Notes: a model not told the origin generated them from the sequence alone. A stretch of DNA of 48,540 nt from Pseudomonadota bacterium (GCA_018241335.1 JAFEEA010000004.1:1-48540); one strand, 5' to 3'; counted from the first letter of the stretch, positions 36,590 to 45,660 are shown. Program-made: numbers and translations.

Positions 36590-38071
36590 TCAGGCGGCCT
36601 TCTCGCGCTTGGCCACCAGGGCGGCGCGGACTTCCTCGTGCTCGGCCTTGCCGCGCCGATAGAGGGTCAGGATCGCCACCGAGACCGCGGTGATGATCGC
36701 CGCGCCCGGGCCGTGCGAGAGCGCCAGCTTCTGGATCGTCTCCATCGGAATCGTCACCTGGGGCGCGCCGTGCGCCTGCAGGCCATGCGGGAAGGCGATG
36801 ATGTCGAGGATCAGGCCGGCGATGATCGCCCCGATGCCGCTGGACGCCTTGGCCGAGAAACTGATGCCGGCGAAGTAGAGGCCTTCGCGGCGGGCGCCGA
36901 ACAGGTGCTCGTGCTCGTCGGCCGCGTCGGCCATCATCGACTGGAAGCCGATCAGGGCGCTGGCCGCGCCGATGCCGGCGCAGATGCCCCCCACCATCAG
37001 GGTCGGCACTTCGGCGCCGGCCGGGATCAGGCCGGCCAGTTTCAGGGACACCGGCCCGAACTGGCTGACGCCGATCAGGCTGATGCCGAGGACCGCGACC
37101 GACCGCTTTTCCCAGACGCGCGACAGATAGGCCGCGATGAAGACGCCGGCGAAGTAGCCGACCGAAACCACCAGGGTGATGACCAGGATCTGCGGCGGCT
37201 GCAGCTTCCAGAAGAAGGTGTTGGCGTGCTGGCCCAGCTGGCCGCCGACCCCCAGGCCGATGAACAGGATCAGGCACGAGCTGAACAGGATGCAGAACGA
37301 GCGGTTCTTGAAGACTTCGATCACCTCGGCCAGGACACGGGCCAGGCCGCCGCTGGTGTCCTCCGGGGCCGCATGCAGCCGGTGGCGCATGTTCAGGGTG
37401 CCGAAGCTCGACACCGCCGCGCCGACCAGCACCAGGCCGCCGCAGGTCCAGGCATAGGGCGAATAGGCCGCCCGGTTGAGTTGGCCGTTGTGGCCCTTCA
37501 GGAACAGGCCATAGGCCAGGATGGCGGCGGCCAGGCCGGCGACCACCGTGAACAGCACCCGCGCCGCCACGATGGTGGAGCGCTCGGCATAGTCGTCGGA
37601 GAGTTCCGCGCCCAGGGCGATGTAGGGCACCTGGAAGAACGACAGGCCGACCCGCACCGTCATCAGCATGACCATGGCGAAGGCGAAGAGGCCCCAGCCG
37701 GTGAGTTGGGTCGGGATCGAGAACAGCAGGCCAAATCCCACCGCGATGGGGATGGCGCTGAGGATCATGAACGGGTGCCGGCGCCCATGGCGCGAACGGC
37801 TGTTGTCCGAGATCGAGCCCACCAGGGGGTCGATGAAGGAATCCACCACCAGGGCGGCCCCCAGGGCCAGGCCGGCGGCCGAACCGGACATGCCGCAAAG
37901 GATGGTCAGGTAGAACAGCAGCAGCGACCCGAGGCCCAGCCCCAGCGTGTCCTGCACCAGCATGCCCGAGCCATAGACCGCCAGGGTGCCGATCCCCAGC
38001 TTCTGGGCCCGCGCCGTGTGGTTGTCGCCGTGCGGGCCGATCGGTGCGATGATGTCGTCTACGTTCGCCAT
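36590..38071 (-). CDS. GPH-family (glycoside-pentoside-hexuronide) cation symporter, MFS
   Basis: The product has 493 residues from the ATG at 38071 (a GTG three codons earlier is possible) and about twelve membrane spans. PLVGSISDNSRSRHGRRHPFMILSAIP is the diagnostic GPH loop between TM2 and TM3, as in melibiose and xyloside symporters. VGLSFFQVPYIALGAELSDDYAERS is the second conserved loop, with VPY/ALGAEL. It should import a glycoside or uronide with Na+ or H+. It ends an apparent unit with GntR and GH172, 107 bp after the regulator, so its cargo is probably the GH172 substrate. Confidence 0.9.
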   Translation of the reverse strand: MANVDDIIAPIGPHGDNHTARAQKLGIGTLAVYGSGMLVQDTLGLGLGSLLLFYLTILCGMSGSAAGLALGAALVVDSFIDPLVGSISDNSRSRHGRRHPFMILSAIPIAVGFGLLFSIPTQLTGWGLFAFAMVMLMTVRVGLSFFQVPYIALGAELSDDYAERSTIVAARVLFTVVAGLAAAILAYGLFLKGHNGQLNRAAYSPYAWTCGGLVLVGAAVSSFGTLNMRHRLHAAPEDTSGGLARVLAEVIEVFKNRSFCILFSSCLILFIGLGVGGQLGQHANTFFWKLQPPQILVITLVVSVGYFAGVFIAAYLSRVWEKRSVAVLGISLIGVSQFGPVSLKLAGLIPAGAEVPTLMVGGICAGIGAASALIGFQSMMADAADEHEHLFGARREGLYFAGISFSAKASSGIGAIIAGLILDIIAFPHGLQAHGAPQVTIPMETIQKLALSHGPGAAIITAVSVAILTLYRRGKAEHEEVRAALVAKREKAA

Positions 38072-38178
38072 TGTCTTCACGGTCCGATTGCCTCGGCCGC
38101 CTCCCCTTGCCCAACTGCATAGGGGCGCTCGCCGGGCCGCGCCAGTCCCAAGCGGATTAAGGATCAGTCACGATCGCA

Positions 38179-38847
38179 TCAGCCCGCCGCCTCCAGCTTG
38201 GCGAGCTCCGCCTCGATGGACCGGGCGACATTGGCCAGGTGCACCCGCATCGCCGCGCCGGCCAGCTCAGCGTCGCCGGACTTCACCGCGTCGGCCAGGC
38301 GCCGGTGCTCGGCCAGGGTCGCCTGGGGCCGGCCGGGCTCGGGCAGGGCCAGACGGCGCAACCGGTCCAGCGGCGCGCGGGCGGCGTCCAGAATGCGCAG
38401 CGCGCGCGACGTGCCCGCGGAGGCGAACAGCAGGGCGTGCAGGGCCTCGTCCAGATCGTGGAAGCGGGCCAGGTCGCCGGCGTCCAGGGCGGCCGCCTGG
38501 CCGGCCAGGTTCTCGTCCAGACGCGCCGCCAGGTCCGCGTCGGCGGTCGGCGCCAGGCGCCGCATGGCCTCGATCTCCAGAGCGCTGCGGATGAACAGGC
38601 TCTCGCGCACCGCCTCCGGCCTGATCGGGGCGACGAAGCTGCCATGCTGGGGGAAGATCTCGGCCAGCCCCTCCTCGGCCAGGCGGGCCAGGGCCTCGCT
38701 GACCGGCGCACGGGAGACGCCCAGTTCGGCGGCGATCTCCTCCTTGCGCAGCGGCGCGCCCGGCGGCAGGGCCAGCTCGCGGATGCGCCGCCGCAGGATG
38801 GCGTAGACCCGCTCGGCCTTGGAGACGTCGCGCGCCGCACCAGCCAC
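38179..38847 (-). CDS. GntR-family transcriptional regulator (FCD/FadR-type)
   Basis: The product has 222 residues from a GTG that shares one base with the GH172 stop; GGAGG lies 8 nt upstream. The winged helix-turn-helix spans about residues 10-75 (LRKEEIAAELGVSRAPVSEALARLAEEGL). The rest is an all-helical FCD ligand-binding domain (HDLDEALHALLFASAG, TLAEHRRLADAVKSGD), whose His/Asp residues commonly bind a metal and a sugar acid or organic acid. It probably represses the surrounding sugar genes until an intermediate such as an aldonate or uronate appears. The likely target is the 98-bp divergent gap at 39954-40051. Confidence 0.9.
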   Translation of the reverse strand: MAGAARDVSKAERVYAILRRRIRELALPPGAPLRKEEIAAELGVSRAPVSEALARLAEEGLAEIFPQHGSFVAPIRPEAVRESLFIRSALEIEAMRRLAPTADADLAARLDENLAGQAAALDAGDLARFHDLDEALHALLFASAGTSRALRILDAARAPLDRLRRLALPEPGRPQATLAEHRRLADAVKSGDAELAGAAMRVHLANVARSIEAELAKLEAAG

Positions 38848-39953
38848 TAGATGACCTCCAGATAGTCCTTGTCCGGCAGGGCCGGGAACGGCTCCGTGGG
38901 CAGGGTCTGGTACCAGTAGGCGACGCTGGCGATATCGTCCTGCAGCGGCAGGTAGCGGCGGTCGCGGTCGGTGCGCCAGCCCAGGGCCTGGATGGTGATG
39001 CGCAGGTCCCGCTCGAAGCGCACCGGGTCCATGATGTGCCAGCGATACATGCCGAACCGCTGCTGCGAGGCGTAGACCCCGTCGGGCCGGATCACCTGGG
39101 GCAGGCCAGCGTAGGGGGTGGTGAATTCCACATAGGCGCTCTTCACGTCGCGCTCGACCACGCCCACGTCGAAGTCGTAGGCGCCGCAGAAATAGTCCTC
39201 CGTCCCCGTGCCGCAGATGGTCGGGAAGGCGTCGTCGCCGTCCATGAAGAACTTGATCTCGCCCTCGCCCCACCAGCCGGCGTTGTTGACGCCCCAGGCC
39301 ATGTAGGTCCCGACGTATTGGCCGCGCCCCTTGACCCCGTCCAGGATCACATAGTCCTGCTTGTAGGGCAGCGGGTTGGTCCGCCGGAACTGGGCGTGGA
39401 AATAGGCCACGTCCTCAGGGACATCGGTCAGGGTGTAGTTGATCTGGTAGTAGACGGTCAGCGGCTCGGCGCTGAGGTTGGTCATGGTCAGCCGCGCGCG
39501 CTTCCTGAACGGCATCTCCCAATAGCAGTTGAAGCCCCGCCCAGGGTTCACGCACACCGCCAGGGAGCTGACCTGGGCGAACTTCTCCCAGCCGTTGGCG
39601 AAGAAGTCCCCGGTCGGGCATTCGATCGACGGCTGGTCCTGGTCGTCCCAGTAGGCGCGCAGGATGGAATGGCGCCACTTGCCCCGCGCCAGGGTCATCC
39701 AGATCTGCTGGATCGCGCCCGAGCCTTCGATGTCGGCCAGGTCGAAGGTTTCGCCGGGCTGGATGATCACATAGGGCGACACCTTCCAGCCCTGCCCCAG
39801 GCCGCGCGCCGCATTGGCCGCCGGCCCATCCACCGACATGCCGCCGGCGCCCTTCTCGCCGCTGAAGTTCTCGGGGCTGATCGAGCGCGTCTGGGCGGAC
39901 GACAGCCGCGCCAGATTGCCCAGGTGCATGCCCAGTCCGTTGAAGCCGCCCAT
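38847..39953 (-). CDS. GH172-family protein (DUF2961), putative alpha-furanosidase
   Basis: The product has 368 residues, with the start at 39953 chosen for the GGGAGG site before it. It is a single DUF2961 domain of normal length. Conserved blocks include RGLGQGWKVSPYVIIQPGETF, SPENFSGEKGAGG, GWWGEGEIKFFMDGDD and ICGTGTEDYFCGAYD. Glu230/Glu232 and Glu252 in the last two are the candidate catalytic acids, by position. GH172 members characterised so far act on alpha-D-fructofuranosides (difructose anhydride) or alpha-D-arabinofuranosides. There is no signal peptide, so it works in the cytoplasm on an imported sugar, which fits the GPH symporter. The true substrate is unknown. Confidence 0.87.
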   Translation of the reverse strand: MGGFNGLGMHLGNLARLSSAQTRSISPENFSGEKGAGGMSVDGPAANAARGLGQGWKVSPYVIIQPGETFDLADIEGSGAIQQIWMTLARGKWRHSILRAYWDDQDQPSIECPTGDFFANGWEKFAQVSSLAVCVNPGRGFNCYWEMPFRKRARLTMTNLSAEPLTVYYQINYTLTDVPEDVAYFHAQFRRTNPLPYKQDYVILDGVKGRGQYVGTYMAWGVNNAGWWGEGEIKFFMDGDDAFPTICGTGTEDYFCGAYDFDVGVVERDVKSAYVEFTTPYAGLPQVIRPDGVYASQQRFGMYRWHIMDPVRFERDLRITIQALGWRTDRDRRYLPLQDDIASVAYWYQTLPTEPFPALPDKDYLEVI

Positions 39954-40051
39954 CGCCACCTCCCATCGCTCTTTGACTGGCATGTTAGCGATGATGATCG
40001 GGGCGCGTCACCCTGGAATTTTGTCCTCAATTGGCCTATTCTGACATTCCA
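39954..40051. promoter_or_regulatory. divergent control region between GH172 and UxaA genes
   Basis: This 98-bp gap serves both transcripts of the sugar locus. It includes a clearly AT-richer stretch from about 40014. An inverted repeat TGGAAT (40014) / ATTCCA (40046) and a small TTG-N4-CAA repeat (40021-40030) are candidate GntR half-sites. TTGACT at 39973 is a possible plus-strand -35. None is a close match to a known operator, so these are guesses from position. Confidence 0.35.
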
Positions 40052-41575
40052 ATGACTCTCGCCATGACCCGCCCGAACGCGCTGCGCCTGAACGGCGCCG
40101 ACAACGTCGCCATCGCCCTTCGGCGGATTGCCCCGGGCGAGGCTGTCGGCCAGGAGGAGATCGCCGCCGCCGAGCCGATCCAGAACGGCCACAAGGTGGC
40201 GCTCTGTCCCATCCCGGCCGGCCAACCGGTGCTCAAGTATGGCCAGGTCATCGGCGTCGCCACCGCCGACATCGCCGCCGGCGCCCACGTGCACAGCCAC
40301 AACCTGGCCGTCTCGGGCCTGCGCCAGGACGCCGCCGCCGCCGCTCCCTGGTCCCGCCGCGAGGCGCCGCGAAGCTTCCAGGGTTTCCGCCGCGCCAACG
40401 GCAAGGCCGGCGTGCGCAACTACGTCGCCATCCTGACCTCGGTGAACTGCTCAAGCACCGTGGCGCGCCACATCGCCGAGGCGGCCGAGCGTTCGGGCCT
40501 GCTGGACCAGTTCCCCCACGTCGATGGCGTCGTGCCCATCACCCACGCCAGCGGCTGCGGCATGGCCGCGTCCGGCGAGGGCTTCGATATCCTGAGGCGC
40601 ACCCTCTGGGGCACGGCCGCCAACCCCAACTTCGGCGCGGTGCTGCTGGTCGGCCTGGGCTGCGAGGTGATCCAGATCGCCCGGCTCAAGGCCGACTTCG
40701 GCCTCAGTGAAGGCGAGGCGTTCCGCGCCTTCACCATCCAGGAGGCGGGCGGCACCCGCCGGGCCATCGAACAGGGGTTGGAAGCCTTGAGGGATCTGCT
40801 GCCCGTCGCGGACCGCACGCGGCGCGAGGCCATCCCGGCCTCCGAGCTGGTGCTGGGGCTGCAGTGCGGCGGTTCGGACGGCTGGTCAGGCGTGACCTCG
40901 AACCCGGCCCTGGGCGCCGCCTCCGACCGGCTGGTGGCCCTGGGCGGCACGGTGATCCTGTCCGAAACGCCGGAGATCTACGGCGCCGAGCACCTGCTTT
41001 ACGCCCGCGCCCGTTCGCTCGAGGTGTCTGACCGCCTGCGCCGGCGCCTGGACTGGTGGGAAGCCTACACCCGTCTCCACGGGGCGGAGATGGACAACAA
41101 CCCCTCGCCCGGCAACAAGGCCGGCGGCCTGACCACCATCCTGGAAAAGTCCCTGGGCGCGGTGGCCAAGTCCGGCGCCTCGCCGCTCAACGACGTCATT
41201 GGGTACGCCGAGCCGATCCGCGAACGCGGCCTGGTGTTCATGGACAGCCCCGGCTTCGATCCCTGCTCGGCCACCGGCCAGGTGGCCTCGGGCGCGACCC
41301 TGATCGCCTTCACCACCGGCCGAGGCTCGGCCTTCGGCTGCAAGCCGTCGCCGTCGATCAAGCTCAGTTCGAACAGCGAGCTCTACGCCCGCCAGTCCGA
41401 CGACATCGACATCGACTGCGGCCCCATCGCTGCCGGCGAGGCGTCGATCGAGAGCAAGGGCGAGGAAATATTGGACTATCTGCTTGAGGTCGCCTCGGGC
41501 CGTCAGAGCAAGAGCGAGGCCCTGGGCTATGGCGGGGCGGAGTTCGTGCCCTGGCAGATCGGCGCGGTGATGTAG
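40052..41575 (+). CDS. UxaA-family sugar-acid dehydratase (altronate/galactarate dehydratase-like)
   Basis: The product has 507 residues from the ATG at 40052; a second ATG four codons on and a TTG at 40031 are alternatives, none with a clear ribosome site. The N-terminal SAF domain (residues 10-90) ends in GAHVHSHNLAVSG. The large catalytic part has GFRRANGKAGVRNYVAI, THASGCGM, LVGLGCE, CGGSDGWSGVTSNPALG, DNNPSPGNKAGGLTTILEKSLG and PSIKLSSNS, the standard order for full-length UxaA/GarD. These metal-dependent enzymes dehydrate D-altronate, D-galactarate or similar acids to 2-keto-3-deoxy acids. Its place opposite GntR and GH172 suggests it acts downstream of the released sugar. Which acid is unknown. 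Confidence 0.9.
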   Translation: MTLAMTRPNALRLNGADNVAIALRRIAPGEAVGQEEIAAAEPIQNGHKVALCPIPAGQPVLKYGQVIGVATADIAAGAHVHSHNLAVSGLRQDAAAAAPWSRREAPRSFQGFRRANGKAGVRNYVAILTSVNCSSTVARHIAEAAERSGLLDQFPHVDGVVPITHASGCGMAASGEGFDILRRTLWGTAANPNFGAVLLVGLGCEVIQIARLKADFGLSEGEAFRAFTIQEAGGTRRAIEQGLEALRDLLPVADRTRREAIPASELVLGLQCGGSDGWSGVTSNPALGAASDRLVALGGTVILSETPEIYGAEHLLYARARSLEVSDRLRRRLDWWEAYTRLHGAEMDNNPSPGNKAGGLTTILEKSLGAVAKSGASPLNDVIGYAEPIRERGLVFMDSPGFDPCSATGQVASGATLIAFTTGRGSAFGCKPSPSIKLSSNSELYARQSDDIDIDCGPIAAGEASIESKGEEILDYLLEVASGRQSKSEALGYGGAEFVPWQIGAVM

Positions 41576-41683
41576 GGATGGTGAAGTAGGATTGATGCAA
41601 CAGGCGTTTGCGGCGAGGCTGGGCCTGGCCACTTGATCAGCCTTGCAGGTGGGCCGCCTCGCGGGCGTCACTCACCGGAAGAA

Positions 41684-41716
41684 AGCCGCGGCCCCAGGCG
41701 CTGACGCCCGGGGCCG
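41684..41716 (-). terminator. intrinsic-terminator-like hairpin after the cold-shock gene
   Basis: The arms 41689-41700 (CGGCCCCAGGCG) and 41705-41716 (CGCCCGGGGCCG) pair at 11 of 12 positions around a 4-nt loop. Read on the minus strand the stem lies about 12 nt after the cold-shock stop. A short CTTTCTT tract follows a few bases after the stem. Confidence 0.6.
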
Positions 41717-41728
41717 TCGAGCCCTAGA

Positions 41729-42262
41729 CTAGTCGACCCGCAGGTTGGTCGCGGAGGTCTTGCCGGTGCGGCGATCCGCTTCCAGGTCGTAGCTGACCGC
41801 CTGGCCTTCGTTCAGGCCACGCAGGCCGGCCTGCTCCACCGCCGAGATGTGGACGAAGACGTCGCCGCCGCCGTCGTTCGGCTGAATGAAGCCAAAGCCC
41901 TTGGTGGTGTTGAACCACTTCACGGTGCCAGACCCCGAGCCGGAGCTCATCCGGTCGCCCGGCGCCGGGCCGCGAGGCGGGCGCGGCGCGCGCGGCGCGC
42001 CATAGCCGCCGCCGAAACCACCACCGCTGCTGCGCGCCGAGGGCGCCGCTTCGCCGGTGACTTCCAGATTGCCGGCGGACGTCTTGCCCGAACGGCGATC
42101 GCGCTCGAGCTCGAAGTTGACCGGTTGACCTTCCTCGAGCGAGGACAGACCCGCGCGTTCCACAGCGGAAACGTGCACGAACACATCAGAGCCACCGTCG
42201 TCCGGCTCGATGAAGCCAAACCCCTTGGTGGCGTTGTACCACTTTACTTTTCCGCTAGGCAT
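41729..42262 (-). CDS. tandem cold-shock-domain protein
   Basis: The product has 177 residues from the ATG at 42262 ([10 protein letters not shown]); an ATG three codons earlier is possible. It has two CspA-type domains, at about 3-70 and 113-177. Each has the RNA-binding motifs KGFGFI and DVFVH(V/I)S. They are joined by a Gly/Arg/Pro-rich linker that can also bind nucleic acid. Two-domain cold-shock proteins of this size are typical of alphaproteobacteria such as Caulobacter (CspC/CspD). It should act as an RNA chaperone in the cytoplasm under cold, stationary-phase or stress conditions. The 171-bp upstream gap could hold a long regulatory leader. Confidence 0.93.
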   Translation of the reverse strand: MPSGKVKWYNATKGFGFIEPDDGGSDVFVHVSAVERAGLSSLEEGQPVNFELERDRRSGKTSAGNLEVTGEAAPSARSSGGGFGGGYGAPRAPRPPRGPAPGDRMSSGSGSGTVKWFNTTKGFGFIQPNDGGGDVFVHISAVEQAGLRGLNEGQAVSYDLEADRRTGKTSATNLRVD

Positions 42263-42396
42263 AGTGCGCATCCGTATATCGATAGGGCCGAAGAGAAATT
42301 GTCCGGCTGCGACCCCTGTACACGTTGAAGACGGTTCCGAGAACCCGGCTTTGAGCGTGTGCTGACGCGGTCGTGGCGCCGGAAGCTTGGCCGCAA

Positions 42397-42410
42397 CCCC
42401 CGATTGGGGG
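42397..42410 (-). terminator. weak hairpin downstream of the Cys-rich protein gene
   Basis: CCCCCGATTGGGGG forms a 5-bp GC stem with a 4-nt loop, starting about 23 nt past the stop at 42434 on the minus strand. Only TTG follows, so termination is uncertain. Confidence 0.25.
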
Positions 42411-42433
42411 GACAGCGGCGGGGAAAGTCATGT

Positions 42434-42718
42434 CTATTTCGCGGCTTGGGGTTCCAGTCGCTTGAGGATCGCCTGGCAATCTGGCCCCAGCTTTTCGAAG
42501 TTCTCCTTCATGCATTGCTTCTGCTTGGCGCTGCCCGCGCTCATGTGCGGGCAATAGAGCTTCATGTCCGCCTTGCAGACCCGATAGACGGCCATGCCCG
42601 ACGGGCGGCCCTGGGGTTTGGCGGCGGGGGAAGCGGCGGAAGTCTCGCCGGACGGCTGGGCGGCTGCGGTCGCGGCCCATAACGCGAGCAGGGCCGCGCC
42701 GATCGATCTGAAACGCAC
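42434..42718 (-). CDS. small exported cysteine-rich-repeat protein
   Basis: The product has 94 residues. The signal peptide MRFRSIGAALLALWAATAAAQ is followed by a Ser/Ala/Pro-rich stretch. A compact C-terminal module then has four Cys in the pattern CKADMKLYC, KQKQCMKENFEKLGPDC. This matches the short helical Cys-rich (GLG1-type) repeat found singly in many small bacterial exported proteins. The cysteines probably form two disulfides in the periplasm. Function is unknown. It begins 68 bp after the DUF1501 stop and may be in the same transcript. Confidence 0.75.
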   Translation of the reverse strand: MRFRSIGAALLALWAATAAAQPSGETSAASPAAKPQGRPSGMAVYRVCKADMKLYCPHMSAGSAKQKQCMKENFEKLGPDCQAILKRLEPQAAK

Positions 42719-42786
42719 GAAGGGATGGTCTCCGCAAGGCAGGGCGCGGCCGCATGGGCCGGGCCGGGGGATAACGACAGCCTACC

Positions 42787-43992
42787 TCAGGTCTGGCGGA
42801 ATAGACCATCCATGGGCTTTGCGCTCGAACTGTCGGGGAAGACCTCCCGTTCCAGCCGCGCTTCCTCGACGCCCATGTGGTCGCGCAGCGCGGCCTTGAA
42901 CAGGGATCGCAGATCGGCGGTCGGCTTCAGGTCCCGCCCCGCGTAGAGGTCGCCGGCCCTCAGCCCCGGCCAGTCGGCCAGCACCCGCCCGCCTTTCACC
43001 GCCCCGCCCACCAGGAAGGCCGCTCCCCCCGTGCCGTGGTCGGTGCCGGCGGTGCCGTTCATGGCCACGGTGCGCCCGAACTCGGTCACCACCAGTACGG
43101 CGGTTCGCGACCACGCGTCGTCGCCAAGGCCCGCGGCCAGGGCGTCGATGCCAGCGTCGAGGCCGCGCAGGTTGCGCTGCAGGGCCCCGAAGTCGCCCTT
43201 CTGGCCGGCGTGGGTGTCCCAGCCCGTGGATTCCGCCACCGCCGCGCAGGGGCCGTCCGGCGCCCTCAGGAACCGGGCCGCCGCGGTCATCAGGGCCGGG
43301 AAGTTGTCCTGGCCGCGTTCCATGCCCTGGGCCTCGCGCTGGGCGTCGCTGGCGGCCGACAGGGCGGCGGCCAGCTTGGGGTCGGTGGCGCCGAACAGCG
43401 CCTGGGCCCTGGCGATCAGGCCCGCGTCCGGGGACGGCAGCAGCGAGGGCGACCAGGAGCTGACCGGCGAGGGCCCGCGCATCATAAGCGGCATGGCGGC
43501 CGCCACCGCCACGCCCAGGTCCCGGCGTCCCGCCCGGCTGGCCGGCGGCAGGCCGCCCAGGGCCCGGTTCAGCCAGCCGTCGGCCAGGCCGTAGGGCTTG
43601 TCCGACCCGTTCTCCAGCAGGTTCTGGGCGTCGAAGTGCGAGCGGTCGCGGTAGGGCGAGGCGACGGCGTGGACCAGCACCAGCTCCCCGGCGGCATAGC
43701 GCCCCGCCAGCCCCTTCAGGGCCGGGTTGAGGCCGAAGAAGCCATCCAGCTCCAGCGCCCCGCCGTCCTGGCCCGGCCGGGGGATGGCCAGGCCGTTGCG
43801 GGCCGTTTCGAAGGCCGGGTCGCCGTAGGCGGGCGCGGCGGACAGGCCGTCCATGGCCCCGCGCAGGATCACCACCACCAGCCGCCGGTCGGTCGGCGCG
43901 GCGCTCCAGGCCAGGCGCGGCAGGGCCAGCGCGCCCGCGGCCAGGCCAGCCCCGGCGATCAGTCGTCTGCGGTCGAGCGGATGTCCCGGCAT
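42787..43992 (-). CDS. DUF1501 family protein, probable Tat-exported
   Basis: The product has 401 residues. The N-terminus DRRRLIAGAGLAAGALALPRLAWSA has a twin-arginine-like motif and hydrophobic core, suggesting export of a folded protein. The domain is DUF1501, a relative of the alkaline-phosphatase/sulfatase fold, with VVVILRGAMDGLSA at its start and TEFGRTVAMNGTAGTDHGTGGAAFLVGG near its end. The biochemical activity of DUF1501 is not known. It starts 4 bp after the DUF1800 stop, and this pairing is conserved across many bacteria, so the two probably work together. Confidence 0.88.
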   Translation of the reverse strand: MPGHPLDRRRLIAGAGLAAGALALPRLAWSAAPTDRRLVVVILRGAMDGLSAAPAYGDPAFETARNGLAIPRPGQDGGALELDGFFGLNPALKGLAGRYAAGELVLVHAVASPYRDRSHFDAQNLLENGSDKPYGLADGWLNRALGGLPPASRAGRRDLGVAVAAAMPLMMRGPSPVSSWSPSLLPSPDAGLIARAQALFGATDPKLAAALSAASDAQREAQGMERGQDNFPALMTAAARFLRAPDGPCAAVAESTGWDTHAGQKGDFGALQRNLRGLDAGIDALAAGLGDDAWSRTAVLVVTEFGRTVAMNGTAGTDHGTGGAAFLVGGAVKGGRVLADWPGLRAGDLYAGRDLKPTADLRSLFKAALRDHMGVEEARLEREVFPDSSSAKPMDGLFRQT

Positions 43993-43996
43993 CGGC

Positions 43997-45523
43997 CTAC
44001 CTCCTCTGGAACTCTGGGCTGACCATCAGCAGGGCCAGGCCCTGAGCCGGGCTCTCCGCCCTGGCGATGGCGTCCCGGGTTGCGGGGGTCAGGCCCGGCC
44101 CCAGGATGTCCTCGCCCACCGCCAGGGGGTTGAGCCCGGCGTTGGCCATGCCCTGGCCGACGGCGGAGGCGAACTCCAGCCGCTTCCACACCGGGTCGGG
44201 GCCGATCCAGTCGTCGCCGAGGTCCGACCAGCCGTTGGGGCCGGGCGCGTAATAGGGGCGCTGGCCCATCCGCGCGAAGAGGGCCGTCAGTTGCACGCCG
44301 GTCAGCCGTGGCCCGCCCAGCCCGCGCACCGCGGAGACGAGGTAGTCCTCCGGCGGCTTGACCTTGGCCGGCGCCGGCGCCCAGGCCTCGGGCAGGTCGA
44401 CCAGGGCGGCGCTCACCGATTTCAGGTCCCCATCTGTGTCCCGGAAGGCCGCGGCCACCGCGTTCACCGCCCGCGGCGGCGGATCGTCGGCGACGAAGTG
44501 GCGAACCAGCTTGGTGGCGACGAAGCGGGCCGTGGCCGGGTGGTGAGCCAGCATCCGCAGCACCGCCTCGCCCTGGTCCAGGCCTTCCTGGCCGTAGGCC
44601 TGGCCCATGATGGTCTGGGGTCCGGGCTCGTGCAGGGCGCCCACGAAGTGGAACAGGCCGGTCTCGCCGTCGGCATGGCCCTCGGCCTTGATCGTCCAGC
44701 CGGTGATCACCTTGGCGAAGCTGGTGACATCCTCCTGGGTGTAGCCCGAGCGGACGCCCAGGGTGTGCAGTTCCAGGATCTCGCGGGCCAGGTTCTCGTT
44801 CAGCCCCTTCAGCTGCTGGCGGAACGCCGCCGGCATCAGCATCGGGTGCTGGACCAGCAGCGAGTTCGGCCCCACCGAGACGTAATTGTCCAGATAGACC
44901 AGCATGGCCGGATGCTGCGAGGAGGCGCGCAGCATGGCGCCGAAGCTGTCCATGGCGTGGCGACGGGCCACGTCACGCTCGAACGACGGCGGCATGGCCT
45001 GGGTGGCCGGCTTGGCCGACGAGACCGTGAAGTGGTTGCCCCAGAAGTGGACAAGGCGCTCGAAGAAGGGCCGCTCGGTGTCGATCGCCACATCGATCCG
45101 CGCCTTCACCGCCTGCACATAGCGGGGGCCGAACCAGGCGATGAACGACTTCTCCACCGAGAAATCCGGATCGCCGACCTTGATGGTCCGGGGGCTTGCG
45201 AGGTCGGCGGCGGTCGGTTCCGGATCGGTCGCCGGCGGCGCGGGCGCCCCCATCGCGGCGCCCGGATACGGAGCGCCGGGCTTCAGGGCGTCGCGATAGG
45301 CGCCGATGCTCTCCGCCAGGCCGGAGGCCGCGAGCCATCGGCGGAAGGCTGTCACGTCATCTTCCGTGGGCGGCAGGGCCGCCAGCGGAGCCGGCAGGCT
45401 CTTCTCCGGCGTCAGCTGCGCCTTCAGCCAGCCGCGCGGATCGCCGGCGATGGCCTTCAGGTCCCCGGGCCGCGCACCCAGGCCGAAGCGGTTGGCCGCG
45501 ATGGCCGCATCCTGCAGGCTCAA
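43997..45523 (-). CDS. DUF1800 family protein
   Basis: The product has 508 residues from a TTG at 45523, chosen because GGGGAGGG lies 8-9 nt upstream and the protein then begins SLQDAAIAANRFGLGARPGDL, the usual DUF1800 start. Further family features are HFWGNHFTVS, MLVYLDNYVSVGPN, NENLAREILELHTLGV and the C-terminal LLMVSPEFQRR. No signal peptide is apparent from this start. The molecular function is unknown; the family nearly always travels with DUF1501. Confidence 0.9.
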   Translation of the reverse strand: MSLQDAAIAANRFGLGARPGDLKAIAGDPRGWLKAQLTPEKSLPAPLAALPPTEDDVTAFRRWLAASGLAESIGAYRDALKPGAPYPGAAMGAPAPPATDPEPTAADLASPRTIKVGDPDFSVEKSFIAWFGPRYVQAVKARIDVAIDTERPFFERLVHFWGNHFTVSSAKPATQAMPPSFERDVARRHAMDSFGAMLRASSQHPAMLVYLDNYVSVGPNSLLVQHPMLMPAAFRQQLKGLNENLAREILELHTLGVRSGYTQEDVTSFAKVITGWTIKAEGHADGETGLFHFVGALHEPGPQTIMGQAYGQEGLDQGEAVLRMLAHHPATARFVATKLVRHFVADDPPPRAVNAVAAAFRDTDGDLKSVSAALVDLPEAWAPAPAKVKPPEDYLVSAVRGLGGPRLTGVQLTALFARMGQRPYYAPGPNGWSDLGDDWIGPDPVWKRLEFASAVGQGMANAGLNPLAVGEDILGPGLTPATRDAIARAESPAQGLALLMVSPEFQRR

Positions 45524-45660
45524 GCGATCGCCCTCCCCAGAGCCGGGAGACGAACTCCCACGCCGCCATTATACGCCCCCTGGCCGCGCTTCCGGCGGCG
45601 TCGCAACTGGCGTGGGCCGGCGCGCGCCCCTAAGGTCCGCGCCGAGGGAGAGACCGCCGA

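Noticed and set aside
38179..39273. A longer 364-codon form of the GntR regulator.
   Set aside because: The extra N-terminus is low-complexity Arg/Gly sequence antisense-like to GH172. The GTG at 38847 has a good ribosome site and begins a normal winged helix.
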